DNA from: Mycobacterium sp. SMC-4
GTDB taxonomy: Bacteria > Actinomycetota > Actinomycetes > Mycobacteriales > Mycobacteriaceae
Assembly: GCF_025263265.1 (NCBI RefSeq)
Contig: NZ_CP079869.1
Span: forward strand, 558,001 to 622,000
DNA: 64,000 nt
Direction of reading: 5' to 3'
Below are positions 10,018-18,182 of the stretch, piece after piece. Positions within the stretch are counted from its first letter, which is position 1; each line of letters starts with the position of its first letter. The position numbers and the translations under genes are program-made. The notes under the pieces are model-generated. The model did no database searches. It was not told the origin of the DNA and saw only the letters and a list, made by a program, of their open reading frames with translations.

Positions 10018-10704
10018 ATGACCAGCGTGTTGATCGTGGAGGACGAGGAGTCCTTGGCCGATCCCCTGGCCTTCCTGTTACGCAAAGAGGGCTTCGAGAC
10101 CACCGTGGTGGCCGACGGTCCCTCGGCGCTGGCCGAGTTCGACCGCTCCGGAGCCGACATCGTGCTGCTGGACCTGATGCTGCCGGGGATGAGCGGCACC
10201 GATGTGTGCCGACAGCTGCGGTCGCGCTCGAGCGTGCCGGTGATCATGGTGACCGCTCGGGACAGCGAGATCGACAAGGTGGTCGGCCTGGAACTCGGCG
10301 CCGACGACTACGTCACCAAGCCGTACTCCGCACGGGAGTTGATCGCCCGGATCCGGGCGGTGCTTCGGCGCGGCGCCGACCAGGACGAGCTCGGGATCGA
10401 CGACGGCGTATTGGAGGCCGGTCCGGTCCGGATGGACGTCGAACGTCACGTCGTCAGTGTCAACGGCAGCCCGATCACTCTGCCGCTCAAGGAATTCGAC
10501 CTGCTGGAGTATCTGATGCGCAACAGCGGCCGGGTGCTGACCCGCGGTCAGCTCATCGACCGGGTGTGGGGTGCGGACTACGTCGGGGACACCAAGACCC
10601 TCGACGTGCACGTCAAGCGGCTGCGCAGCAAAATCGAGTCCGACCCCGCCAATCCGGTGCACCTGGTCACCGTCCGCGGGTTGGGCTACAAGCTCGAAGG
10701 GTGA
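10018..10704 (+). CDS. regX3: Response regulator RegX3
   Basis: OmpR/PhoB-type regulator of 228 residues. The receiver domain has the acidic pocket (VEDEES), the phospho-acceptor Asp52 (LLDLMLPG), Thr in VTARD and Lys in TKPYSARE. The C-terminal winged helix ends with the usual [15 protein letters not shown] recognition and wing region. It works with SenX3 and controls phosphate uptake and related genes in mycobacteria. The ATG at 10018 gives the standard MTSVLIVEDEE start. It is followed after 4 bp by a convergent gene. Confidence 0.97.
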   Translation: MTSVLIVEDEESLADPLAFLLRKEGFETTVVADGPSALAEFDRSGADIVLLDLMLPGMSGTDVCRQLRSRSSVPVIMVTARDSEIDKVVGLELGADDYVTKPYSARELIARIRAVLRRGADQDELGIDDGVLEAGPVRMDVERHVVSVNGSPITLPLKEFDLLEYLMRNSGRVLTRGQLIDRVWGADYVGDTKTLDVHVKRLRSKIESDPANPVHLVTVRGLGYKLEG

Positions 10705-10708
10705 GGGC

Positions 10709-11509
10709 TCACTGTGCGGCGCGGGTGGCCGGATGCACCGCGATAAGCCCTAAAGCGCTGCGGCGCTTGCACATTGCCGCCAGCTCGGCATAGGCCTTCT
10801 CGCCGAGCAACTCGGTCAGCTCCGGGGCGTAGGACTGCCAGACCGGCCTCTCGCCGACGTGGGCGGCTGGGTCGCCGGTGCAGTACCAGGTCAGATCCAG
10901 GCCGCCCTCGCCCCAGCCGCGCCGGTCGTACTCGGTGATCGTCGACCGCAGGATCTCCGATCCGTCAGGACGGGTGACCCACTCCTGGGTGCGTCGGATG
11001 GGCAACTGCCAGCACACCTCGGGTTTGAGCGTCAACGGTTCGACGCCCAGCTTGAGCGCCTTGCTGTGCAGTGCGCAACCGATGCCCCCGGGCCATCCCG
11101 GCCGGTTCAGGAAGATGCACGCACCCTTGTACTTCCGCGTGCGCAAGCTGGGTTCGTCGTCGTGCTCGTCCCACTCCAGGTAGCCCTTCTTCCCCAGCCC
11201 CTTGTCGCGGTACTGCCAGTCCTCGGCGGTCAGCAGCTGCACGGCGTCGTCGAGTTTGGCGCGGTCGTCGTCGTCGGAGAGAAACGCTCCGTGCGAACAA
11301 CATCCGTCGTCGGGGCGATCGTCGACGGTCCCTTTGCAGGCCGGCGTGCCGAACACGCACGTCCACCGGGACAGCAACCAGGTCATGTCCGCCGCGATCA
11401 GATGAGTGGGATCTTCAGGGTCGTAGAACTCCACCCACTCGCGGGCGAAATCCAGCTCGACCTCACCGGGATAGTCCGATCCGCTCACGGTTTCCCACGG
11501 TAGACCCAT
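10709..11509 (-). CDS. Cysteine-rich conserved protein (Rv0495c type), possible metal-chelating fold
   Basis: A 266-residue soluble protein without signal peptide. Cysteines fall in a pattern seen in YkgJ-like metal-chelating proteins: [10 protein letters not shown], then [11 protein letters not shown], then GACIFLN and [11 protein letters not shown], then PEVCWQLP. These could bind zinc or an iron-sulfur cluster; the family match is by pattern only. The WTCVFG and [10 protein letters not shown] segments are distinctive. It is conserved at this position in mycobacteria, convergent to regX3 and divergent from ppx with 12 bp between starts. Function not established. Confidence 0.85.
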   Translation of the reverse strand: MGLPWETVSGSDYPGEVELDFAREWVEFYDPEDPTHLIAADMTWLLSRWTCVFGTPACKGTVDDRPDDGCCSHGAFLSDDDDRAKLDDAVQLLTAEDWQYRDKGLGKKGYLEWDEHDDEPSLRTRKYKGACIFLNRPGWPGGIGCALHSKALKLGVEPLTLKPEVCWQLPIRRTQEWVTRPDGSEILRSTITEYDRRGWGEGGLDLTWYCTGDPAAHVGERPVWQSYAPELTELLGEKAYAELAAMCKRRSALGLIAVHPATRAAQ

Positions 11510-11515
11510 TAAGTT
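11510..11515 (+). promoter_or_regulatory. ppx -10 element, leaderless GTG start
   Basis: TAAGTT ends 6 nt before the GTG at 11522 and lies in the 12-bp gap to the divergent cysteine-rich protein gene. Confidence 0.45.
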
Positions 11516-11521
11516 GGTTGG

Positions 11522-12592
11522 GTGCGATTAGGCGTGCTCGACGTGGGCAGCAACACGGTTCACCTGTTGGTGGTGGATGCGCGTCGAGGTGGCCACCCGA
11601 CTCCGATGAGTTCGACCAAGGCGTCGCTGCGGCTGGCCGAGGCCACCGACAACTCGGGCAAGATCACCCGGCGCGGCGCCGAGAAGTTGATCAGCACGGT
11701 CGACGAGTTCGCCAAGATCGCCCGGAGCTCGGGATGTGCGGAGATGATGGCTTTCGCCACCTCGGCGGTGCGGGACGCCAAGAACTCCGACGACGTGCTG
11801 GCGCGGGTGCGGGCCGAGACCGGCGTGGCCCTACGAGTGCTCAGCGGCGTCGACGAGTCCCGGCTGACGTTCCTGGCGGTGCGCCGGTGGTACGGCTGGA
11901 GTGCCGGACGGATCATCAACATCGACATCGGTGGCGGCTCGCTGGAGCTCTCCAGCGGGGTGGACGAGGAGCCCGACGTGGCGCTGTCGTTGCCGCTGGG
12001 GGCCGGCCGCCTGACCCGTGAGTGGCTGCCCGACGACCCGCCGGGCCGGCGCCGGGTGAACATGCTGCGGGAGTGGCTGGCCAACGAGTTGGCCGGCACC
12101 GGGGGCGCGATCACCGCGGCCGGACCGGCTGACCTGGCGGTGGCGACGTCGAAGACATTCCGCTCGCTGGCCCGGCTGACCGGTGCGGCGCCGTCGGGTG
12201 CCGGCCCGCGGGTCAAGCGGACGTTGACGGCGACGGGTCTTCGCCAGCTCATCGCATTCATCTCGAGGATGACCGCGACTGACCGCGCGGAGCTGGAGGG
12301 AGTGAGCGCCGACCGCGCGCCGCAGATCGTCGCGGGCGCGCTGGTGGCGGAGGCGAGCATGAAGGCCCTCGGTATCGAAACGGTGGATATCTGCCCTTGG
12401 GCGTTGCGGGAGGGGTTGATTCTGCGGAAACTCGACAGCGAAGCCGACGGCACGGCTTTGGTCGGCGGGGCCGACGGTCCTGGTGGGGTCGGCGGGGCCG
12501 ACGGTCCTGGTGGGGTGGGGGGCCCTGGCGAGGCGGGGGGCGCCGACGAATCGGGCACGCAACGGATACCCGTGCGCGATGCTGGACGATGA
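11522..12592 (+). CDS. ppx1: Exopolyphosphatase / guanosine pentaphosphate phosphohydrolase family (Ppx/GppA)
   Basis: Member of the Ppx/GppA branch of the ASKHA fold, acting on inorganic polyphosphate or pppGpp in the cytosol. Phosphate-binding loops are [12 protein letters not shown] near residue 6 and [10 protein letters not shown] near residue 140; [13 protein letters not shown] carries the conserved region between them. The domain ends near residue 310, and a Gly-rich tail follows that holds a 27-bp tandem duplication (12464-12517) encoding GGADGPGGV twice. The total of 356 residues is therefore slightly longer than the core needs. In M. tuberculosis Rv0496 is reported to degrade short polyphosphate. 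Adjacent senX3-regX3 makes a phosphate theme. Confidence 0.93.
   Translation: MRLGVLDVGSNTVHLLVVDARRGGHPTPMSSTKASLRLAEATDNSGKITRRGAEKLISTVDEFAKIARSSGCAEMMAFATSAVRDAKNSDDVLARVRAETGVALRVLSGVDESRLTFLAVRRWYGWSAGRIINIDIGGGSLELSSGVDEEPDVALSLPLGAGRLTREWLPDDPPGRRRVNMLREWLANELAGTGGAITAAGPADLAVATSKTFRSLARLTGAAPSGAGPRVKRTLTATGLRQLIAFISRMTATDRAELEGVSADRAPQIVAGALVAEASMKALGIETVDICPWALREGLILRKLDSEADGTALVGGADGPGGVGGADGPGGVGGPGEAGGADESGTQRIPVRDAGR
12464..12517 (+). repeat. 27-bp in-frame tandem repeat in the ppx 3' end
   Basis: Two near-identical 27-bp units (12464-12490 and 12491-12517, differing in the last base) encode GGADGPGGV twice; a degenerate third unit follows to about 12541. The repeat keeps the reading frame and lies in the disordered tail, so copy number could vary between strains without harming the enzyme. 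Confidence 0.85.
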
Positions 12593-12619
12593 AGCAGTGA
12601 GGCGCAAAGGCGACAGACC

Positions 12620-13705
12620 ATGACTCGACCTGACGACTCCAGCAGCACGCGGCCGATCTCGGTCGCCGAACTGCTGGCCAAGAACGGCACGATCGGGGCG
12701 CCTCCGGTCGGCGGTCGGCGTCGACGGCGCCGCGGCAACGCCGATGCGGTGACCGTAGCCGAGCTGACCGGCGAGATTCCGGTGATCCGTGACGTCGATA
12801 CCGCCCCACCGCCACCGCGTGTCGAGAAGTCGGCCGAGCCGGTCGCCGAAGCGCCCGCTCCCGAACAACCCGAGGTCGTCGAACCCGCCGAGCAGGACGC
12901 GGCCACCGAGGAAACCGGCGTCACAGACGTCTCCGAGGCCACCGACGTCCCCGACGTCACTGAGGAGTCGTCGGAGGCAGCGGAGTCTTCCCAGACAGAG
13001 GTCGACTACGCCGACGCCGTCGCCGAGTTCGCCGCACGCGCCGAGCAGGCTGACACCGAGCCAGCCACCACCGACGACGATGAGTCGGCCGTGGACGCCG
13101 AGGGCATGAGCCCCGATCCGGTGGTCGACGGTGACGAGGCCGAGGTGGCGTCGCTGGTGCTGACCGACGTGCCCGAGCTGGAGGACCTCGATACCGAGGC
13201 GGCGTTCGACGATGGGGACTCTGCCGCGTCCGACATCGATCTCGACCTGGATCTCGATGCTGATGCCGATGCCGAGGATGACACCGACGACGAACTCCCG
13301 TCCTATCTGCGTTCGACGTCCGAACCGCTGTTCGGCGGCTCGTCGTTGGCCGATGGTCTCACCCGAGCCGACCGTGCCGAGTTGGAGAACACCGACCTCG
13401 ACGAGGACTTCGACGAGCCGGAGCACGCCGAGCCGCGGCGGATGTCGTCTTTCGTGCACGGGACCTGGATCGTCGCGCAGAGCGTCCTTGCCGTCGTTTT
13501 CGGCGCCGGCCTGTTCATCGCCTTCGACCAGCTGTGGACCTGGAACAACATCGTTGCGCTGGTGCTCTCGGTGCTGGTGATCCTCGGCCTGGTGGTCGCG
13601 GTCCGGGTGGTGCGCAAGACCGAGGACATCGGCAGCACGCTGATCGCCGTCGCTGTGGGCGCCCTGGTGACGCTGGGTCCGCTGGCGTTGTTGCAGTCGG
13701 GCTGA
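12620..13705 (+). CDS. Acidic membrane protein with N-terminal AELLAKNGTIG motif (Rv0497 type)
   Basis: 361 residues. The N-terminus carries TRPISVAELLAKNGTIGAP and then a run of arginines and VTVAELTGEIPVI, a motif pair that recurs in mycobacterial envelope proteins. A long, very acidic, low-complexity region (about 60-270) follows, then three hydrophobic segments near the C-terminus (about 280-302, 306-326 and 338-358). The acidic part is probably cytosolic. No enzyme motif is present. It sits 27 bp after ppx and shares its direction, so the two are probably co-transcribed. Function unknown. Confidence 0.85.
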   Translation: MTRPDDSSSTRPISVAELLAKNGTIGAPPVGGRRRRRRGNADAVTVAELTGEIPVIRDVDTAPPPPRVEKSAEPVAEAPAPEQPEVVEPAEQDAATEETGVTDVSEATDVPDVTEESSEAAESSQTEVDYADAVAEFAARAEQADTEPATTDDDESAVDAEGMSPDPVVDGDEAEVASLVLTDVPELEDLDTEAAFDDGDSAASDIDLDLDLDADADAEDDTDDELPSYLRSTSEPLFGGSSLADGLTRADRAELENTDLDEDFDEPEHAEPRRMSSFVHGTWIVAQSVLAVVFGAGLFIAFDQLWTWNNIVALVLSVLVILGLVVAVRVVRKTEDIGSTLIAVAVGALVTLGPLALLQSG

Positions 13706-13729
13706 CGGCGGCCAGGCCAAACATCCATC

Positions 13730-14575
13730 GTGCGCCCCGCCATCAAGGTCGGCCTGTCGACCGCCTCGGTCTACCCGCTGCGAACCGAAGCCGCGTTCGA
13801 GTATGCGGCCACCCTGGGTTATGACGGCGTCGAACTGATGGTGTGGGCCGAATCGATCAGCCAGGACATCGATGCGATCGCCGAACTGTCCGCGCGCTAC
13901 GACGTGCCGGTGCTGTCCGTGCACGCGCCGTGCCTGTTGATCTCGCAGCGGGTCTGGGGTGCCAACCCGATCCCGAAACTGGAACGCAGCGTGCGCGCCG
14001 CCGAAGCGCTCGGTGCCCAGACCGTGGTGGTGCACCCGCCCTTCCGGTGGCAGCGCCGCTATGCCGAGGGCTTCAGCGCGCAGGTCGCCGACCTGGAGGC
14101 CCGCAGCGATGTGCTGGTCGCGGTGGAGAACATGTTCCCGTTTCGTGCCGACCGGTTCTTCGGTGCCGGACAAACGTCGATCGAGCGGATGCGTAAACGG
14201 GGCGGTCGTCCCGGCCCGGGACTATCGGCGTTCGCTCCGTCGTACGACCCGCTCGACGGCGGGCATGCCCATTACACGCTGGACCTGTCCCACACCGCCA
14301 CCGCGGGTACCGATGCTGTCGATATGGCTCGGCGGATGGGTGAGGGTCTGGTCCATCTGCATCTATGTGACGGCAGCGGCGCATCGACCGACGAGCACCT
14401 GGTGCCCGGCCGCGGCACCCAGCCCACTGTGGAGATCTGCGAGATGCTGGCCGCCAGCGACTTCGCCGGCCATGTCATCCTCGAGGTGACGACCTCCGGC
14501 GCGCGCAACGCGGCCGAACGTGAGGCCCTCCTGACCGAGTCGCTGCAGTTCGCCCGGACGTATCTGCTGCGCTGA
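13730..14575 (+). CDS. Sugar phosphate isomerase/epimerase-like TIM-barrel protein
   Basis: 281 residues of the xylose isomerase-like/AP endonuclease 2 TIM-barrel family (Rv0498 type). Conserved pieces include GYDGVELMVWAES, LSVHAPCLL, TVVVHPPFRW, VAVENMFPF and HLHLCDGSG, which supply His, Glu and Asp residues suitable for binding a divalent metal. No signal peptide. The substrate is unknown. GTG at 13730 is used as the start because the first strand (IKVGLSTASVYP) begins right after it. It precedes the thioesterase gene by 25 bp in the same direction. Confidence 0.88.
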   Translation: MRPAIKVGLSTASVYPLRTEAAFEYAATLGYDGVELMVWAESISQDIDAIAELSARYDVPVLSVHAPCLLISQRVWGANPIPKLERSVRAAEALGAQTVVVHPPFRWQRRYAEGFSAQVADLEARSDVLVAVENMFPFRADRFFGAGQTSIERMRKRGGRPGPGLSAFAPSYDPLDGGHAHYTLDLSHTATAGTDAVDMARRMGEGLVHLHLCDGSGASTDEHLVPGRGTQPTVEICEMLAASDFAGHVILEVTTSGARNAAEREALLTESLQFARTYLLR

Positions 14576-14600
14576 GCCGAAACCGCTGAGGATTGCCCCG

Positions 14601-15428
14601 ATGACGAGCTCGACGCTGTTCACCGACGCCATGGCGCTCACCCCGGCCGGCGGCGGTGTGTATCGCGGTCTGCTGAATGAGCACTGGACGATCGGCCCGA
14701 AGGTGCACGGCGGCGCGATGCTGGCGCTGTGCGCGAATGCCGCCCGCCACGAAATGCCCGATCTGGAGCCGATCGCGGTCTCGGGCAGTTTTCTGTGGGC
14801 GCCCGATCCCGGTGCGATGGATGTGGTCACGGTGGTTCGCAAGCGCGGCCGACGGGTCAGTCTGATCGACGTCGAACTTCGGCAGGGTGATCGAACGGCC
14901 GTGCGCGCGGCGATCACCATGGGTATCCCTGAACACCACGTGCCGCCGCTGTTGTCGGTCAACCCGGTGCTGCCGTTGATGATGCCCGATCCGCCGCCGG
15001 GCTTGGAGCCGATCGGTCCGGGTCATCCGATGGCCGACATCGTGCATCTGTCCCGCGGTTGCGAGATCCGGCCGTCGTTGACGACGTTCACACCGCGCAC
15101 CGACGGCGGGCCACCGATGATCGAGTACTGGGTGCGCCCCAAGGGCGTCGAACCGGACCTGCTGTTCGCGCTGCTGTGCGGCGATGTGTCGGCGCCGGTG
15201 ACCTACGGGGTCAACCGGTTCGGCTGGGCCCCCACGGTCCAGCTGACCGCCTATCTGCGTGCCCGTCCGGCGCCGGGGTGGCTGCGGGTGATGTGTACGA
15301 CGACGCAGATCGGTCAGGACTGGTTCGACGAGGACCACATCGTGGTCGACTCGCAGGGGCACATCGTGGTGCAGACCCGGCAGCTGGCCATGGTGCCCCC
15401 GGAGCCCGAGGGCGCGTCCAGCGCCTGA
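14601..15428 (+). CDS. Acyl-CoA thioesterase-like double hot-dog protein
   Basis: 275 residues with the TesB-like arrangement of two hot-dog domains: the first includes GPKVHGGAMLALCANAA and AVSGSFLWAPDPG, the second RPSLTTFTPRTDG to WFDEDHIVVDSQGHIVVQTRQLAM. Such proteins hydrolyse acyl-CoA thioesters in the cytosol, but the chain length cannot be predicted. TGAGGA 10 nt before the ATG is a reasonable ribosome-binding site. It is probably co-transcribed with the TIM-barrel gene before it and proC after it, as in the Rv0498-Rv0499-Rv0500 order. Confidence 0.87.
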   Translation: MTSSTLFTDAMALTPAGGGVYRGLLNEHWTIGPKVHGGAMLALCANAARHEMPDLEPIAVSGSFLWAPDPGAMDVVTVVRKRGRRVSLIDVELRQGDRTAVRAAITMGIPEHHVPPLLSVNPVLPLMMPDPPPGLEPIGPGHPMADIVHLSRGCEIRPSLTTFTPRTDGGPPMIEYWVRPKGVEPDLLFALLCGDVSAPVTYGVNRFGWAPTVQLTAYLRARPAPGWLRVMCTTTQIGQDWFDEDHIVVDSQGHIVVQTRQLAMVPPEPEGASSA

Positions 15429-15478
15429 GCGGCCCGTGTCACCGCGATGCGGCGGCCAGCACCGCGGGGCATCGTGCG

Positions 15479-16366
15479 ATGCTGGGCGGCATGGCCAGAA
15501 TCGCGATCATCGGTGGCGGAAACATCGGCGAGGCCCTGCTGGCGGGGCTGTTGCGGGCAGGTAGGCAGGTCAAGGACCTCGTGGTGGCCGAGAAGCATCC
15601 GGCGCGTGCGGAATTCCTTGCCGAGAAGTACTCAGTGCTGGTGACGACGGTCGCCGACGCCGTCGACACCGCCACCTACGTGGTCGTCGCGGTCAAACCC
15701 GGTGACGTCACCCACGTCATCGGCGACATCGCCGACACCGCGGCTCGTGCCGAAAGCGACGCCGCCGAGCAGGTTTTCGTCAGCGTCGCCGCCGGGGTCA
15801 GTACCGATTACTACGAGAACAAGCTGCCTGCCGGGTCGCCGGTGGTGCGGGTGATGCCCAATGCCCCGATGCTCGTCGGCGGTGGCGTCACTGCGCTGGC
15901 GCCGGGCCGCTTCGCCACCGCCGAGCACCTCAAGGAGGTTTCCTCGCTGTTCGACGCCGTGGGCGGGGTGCTCACCGTCACCGAGTCTCAGATGGATGCG
16001 GTGACCGCGGTGTCGGGTTCAGGGCCGGCGTACTTCTTCCTGATGGTGGAGGCGCTCGTCGACGCCGCGGTCGACGCCGGTCTGTCCCGGGCAGTGGCCA
16101 CCGAGATGGTGGCGCAGACCATGGCGGGATCGGCGGCGATGCTGCTGGAGCGATTCGACCGGGCAGGCGGGTCGGCGTCGGCGGGTTCGCCCGCGGGCGT
16201 GATGGACACCTCGGCTGCCGAGCTGCGCGCCACGGTGACCTCTCCGGGCGGTACCACCGCCGCTGGGCTGCGTGAACTCGAGCGCGGTGGCCTGCGGGCA
16301 GCCGTGGCCAATGCGGTGGAAGCTGCCAAAACCCGCTCTGAGCAGCTCGGAATTACATCCGAGTAG
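15479..16366 (+). CDS. proC: Pyrroline-5-carboxylate reductase ProC
   Basis: ProC reduces 1-pyrroline-5-carboxylate to proline with NADPH, the last step of proline synthesis. The 295-residue protein has the dinucleotide-binding IAIIGGGNIGEALLAG at its N-terminus, VVAVKPGDV, VRVMPNAP and the C-terminal signature VSGSGPAYFFLMVEAL plus TSPGGTTAAGL. ATG at 15479 gives MLGGMARIAIIGGGN and matches the M. tuberculosis start; ATG at 15491 is the alternative. A short insertion (RAGGSASAGSPAGVMDTS) lies before the substrate-binding helices, as in the M. tuberculosis enzyme. Confidence 0.96.
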   Translation: MLGGMARIAIIGGGNIGEALLAGLLRAGRQVKDLVVAEKHPARAEFLAEKYSVLVTTVADAVDTATYVVVAVKPGDVTHVIGDIADTAARAESDAAEQVFVSVAAGVSTDYYENKLPAGSPVVRVMPNAPMLVGGGVTALAPGRFATAEHLKEVSSLFDAVGGVLTVTESQMDAVTAVSGSGPAYFFLMVEALVDAAVDAGLSRAVATEMVAQTMAGSAAMLLERFDRAGGSASAGSPAGVMDTSAAELRATVTSPGGTTAAGLRELERGGLRAAVANAVEAAKTRSEQLGITSE

Positions 16367-16423
16367 TTCACTAATTTCGAACTGATTGCCCCACACCCGT
16401 CGCAGTAACCCCACCTGCCACGC

Positions 16424-16429
16424 TATTCT
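16424..16429 (+). promoter_or_regulatory. Candidate -10 element for the small HTH gene
   Basis: TATTCT lies 57 nt before the proC end-distal intergenic hairpin and about 76 nt before the ATG at 16506, so a transcript from here would have a leader of about 70 nt that contains the hairpin at 16454-16475. Confidence 0.4.
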
Positions 16430-16453
16430 CCCAGTGGTAAGCATGGGTCGGTG

Positions 16454-16475
16454 CCAGCGGTGGGGAAGCCGCTGG
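16454..16475 (+). other. Hairpin in the 5' leader of the small HTH gene
   Basis: CCAGCGG (16454-16460) and CCGCTGG (16469-16475) are perfectly complementary around an 8-nt loop. It lies 30 nt before the ATG at 16506 and lacks a T-tract, so it looks like a leader structure more than a terminator. Confidence 0.4.
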
Positions 16476-16505
16476 AACTGCCCGTGCCTGATGGATTGGG
16501 TTGCG

Positions 16506-16772
16506 ATGACGTCTACGAACGGGCCGTCGGCGCGGGATTCGGCCAGCGGAGGCAAGGCGGCACGGGATGCCGGCCAGGGTGAAGGCCAGGCGCCGCGCGC
16601 GCAGTTCCTCACCGTCGCCGAAGTGGCGAGTCTGATGCGGGTGAGCAAGATGACGGTGTACCGGCTGGTGCACAACGGCGAGCTGCCCGCGGTTCGGGTC
16701 GGTCGCTCGTTTCGCGTGCACGCCAAGGCTGTTCACGACATGTTGGAGAGTTCGTACTTCGACGCCGGGTAG
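16506..16772 (+). CDS. Excisionase-like helix-turn-helix DNA-binding protein (Rv0500A type)
   Basis: 88 residues. The N-terminal 35 are low-complexity; the rest is a MerR/excisionase-type winged helix: FLTVAEVASLMRVSKMTVYRL, then VHNGELPAVRVGRSFRVHAKAV. This fold is shared with BldC-type developmental regulators of actinomycetes. The ATG at 16506 gives MTSTNGPSARD, close to the known M. tuberculosis start. There is no phage or integrase gene nearby, so a role in excision is unlikely and a housekeeping regulatory role more likely. Its targets are unknown. Confidence 0.88.
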   Translation: MTSTNGPSARDSASGGKAARDAGQGEGQAPRAQFLTVAEVASLMRVSKMTVYRLVHNGELPAVRVGRSFRVHAKAVHDMLESSYFDAG

Positions 16773-16901
16773 TCGCGGCATGGGGTTCTCGACGCAGCCG
16801 TTTTCCGTTTGCCGCGAGGGCCCAGGTAAAGTGACCGGTCGAGACTGGCGCCGTTGATCGACGGTGCCCGAATGTCAAGACAACTTTAGGTAGCGGAGTT
16901 C

Positions 16902-17003
16902 ATGGGTTCTGTCATCAAGAAGCGGCGCAAGCGCATGTCGAAGAAGAAGCACCGCAAGCTGCTGCGTCGCACCCGGGTCCAGCGCAGAAAACTGGGCAAG
17001 TAG
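16902..17003 (+). CDS. Small ribosomal subunit protein bS22
   Basis: A 33-residue, extremely basic protein ([19 protein letters not shown]..., ending RRKLGK) with the AURKAIP1/COX24-like pattern. It matches the small protein bS22 found in mycobacterial 70S structures near the decoding region. GGAG lies 6 nt before the ATG. It sits between the HTH gene and the galE2-like gene, as I recall for Rv0500B. It is easily missed because of its length. Sequence match is nearly certain; the role in translation rests on published ribosome structures. Confidence 0.93.
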
Positions 17004-17020
17004 GCCGACGGCCCGGCCGC

Positions 17021-17026
17021 TAGGCT
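17021..17026 (+). promoter_or_regulatory. -10 element for the galE2-like gene, leaderless
   Basis: TAGGCT ends 6 nt before the ATG at 17033, and no ribosome-binding site is present. Confidence 0.5.
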
Positions 17027-17032
17027 GTCGGG

Positions 17033-18133
17033 ATGGATTCTGGAGGCGGCGCCGGCGGCAAGGCTGACCACTCTGGCACCCGCGATGAACTCAACTACCC
17101 GAAGGTGGTACTCGTCACCGGTGCCTGCCGTTTCCTCGGCGGGTACCTGACCGCGCGGCTGGCGCAGAACCCGCTGATCAACCACGTGATCGCGGTCGAC
17201 GCGATCGCGCCGAGCAAGGATCTGCTGCGCCGGATGGGCCGTGCGGAGTTCGTGCGTGCCGACATCCGCAACCCGTTCATCGCGAAAGTCATCCGCACCG
17301 GGGACGTCGACACCGTGGTGCACGCCGCCGCGGCGTCCTACTCCCCGCGTTCGGGTGGTCGGGCCACGCTCAAGGAACTCAACGTGATGGGCGCGATCCA
17401 GTTGTTCGCGGCCTGTCAGAAGGCGCCTTCGGTGCGCCGGGTCATCCTGAAGTCCACCTCCGAGGTGTATGGGTCCAGCTCACGTGACCCGGTGCTGTTC
17501 ACCGAGAGCAGCAGCCGCCGACGGCCACCCGGTGAGGGCTTCGCCCGTGACAGCATCGACATCGAGGGATACGCGCGCGGGCTGGGCCGCCGTCGCCCCG
17601 ACATCGCCGTCACGATCCTGCGGCTGGCCAACATGATCGGTCCGGCCATGGACACCGCGCTGTCGCGCTATCTGGCGGGGCCGGTGGTACCGACGGTGGT
17701 CGGTCACGACCCGCGGATGCAGCTGTTGCACGAGCAGGACGCCCTGGGTGCTCTGGAGCGTGCGACGGTGGCCGGTAAGGCCGGCACCTACAACGTCGGC
17801 GCCTCGGGAATCATCATGATGAGCCAGGCGATCCGCCGGGCTGGACGCATCCCGTTGCCGCTGCCGAGTCCGGCACTGGTCGCCGTGGATTCGCTGTGGC
17901 GGGCCGCCCGACCGTCCGAACTCGACCGCGAGCAGCTCGCCTACCTCAGTTACGGGCGGGTCATGGATACCACCCGGATGCGTCACGAGCTCGGCTACAC
18001 ACCGAAGTGGACGACGGCCGAGGCCTTCGACGACTATGTGCGAGGACGGGCGTTGAAACCCATCGTCGATCCACAGTGGGTACGCTCGGTCGAGGAACGC
18101 GCCGTCGCTGCGGCGCAGCGCTGGGGGCGATAG
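17033..18133 (+). CDS. galE2: GalE2-like extended SDR lacking the YxxxK pair
   Basis: 366 residues with an extended-SDR Rossmann fold: VVLVTGACRFLGGYL at about 24-38, Asp after the second strand (AVDAIAPS), and KSTSEVYGSS where the catalytic Ser/Thr lies. At the place of the catalytic YxxxK the sequence reads IEGYARGLGRRRPD, so the lysine is missing; the M. tuberculosis protein called GalE2 shares this change. It may therefore be a binding protein or act differently from UDP-galactose 4-epimerase. It is followed by the acyltransferase gene 49 bp downstream. Confidence 0.88.
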   Translation: MDSGGGAGGKADHSGTRDELNYPKVVLVTGACRFLGGYLTARLAQNPLINHVIAVDAIAPSKDLLRRMGRAEFVRADIRNPFIAKVIRTGDVDTVVHAAAASYSPRSGGRATLKELNVMGAIQLFAACQKAPSVRRVILKSTSEVYGSSSRDPVLFTESSSRRRPPGEGFARDSIDIEGYARGLGRRRPDIAVTILRLANMIGPAMDTALSRYLAGPVVPTVVGHDPRMQLLHEQDALGALERATVAGKAGTYNVGASGIIMMSQAIRRAGRIPLPLPSPALVAVDSLWRAARPSELDREQLAYLSYGRVMDTTRMRHELGYTPKWTTAEAFDDYVRGRALKPIVDPQWVRSVEERAVAAAQRWGR

Positions 18134-18182
18134 ACTCAGTTCCCGGTTCAAGGCCGGGGTATCTGGGGGAGAGGAAACACCG

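Noticed and set aside
11831..14173. 780-codon open frame on the minus strand, and similar long antisense frames (for example 1684-3300, 21647-23491, 48737-50527)
   Set aside because: They lie opposite well-recognised genes such as ppx, hemA/hemC and moxR, and their translations are Arg/His/Pro/Gln-rich shadow sequence caused by high GC at third positions.
16506..16772. Phage excisionase indicating an integrated element
   Set aside because: No integrase, attachment-site repeats or other phage genes are present, and the gene is a conserved part of mycobacterial chromosomes.
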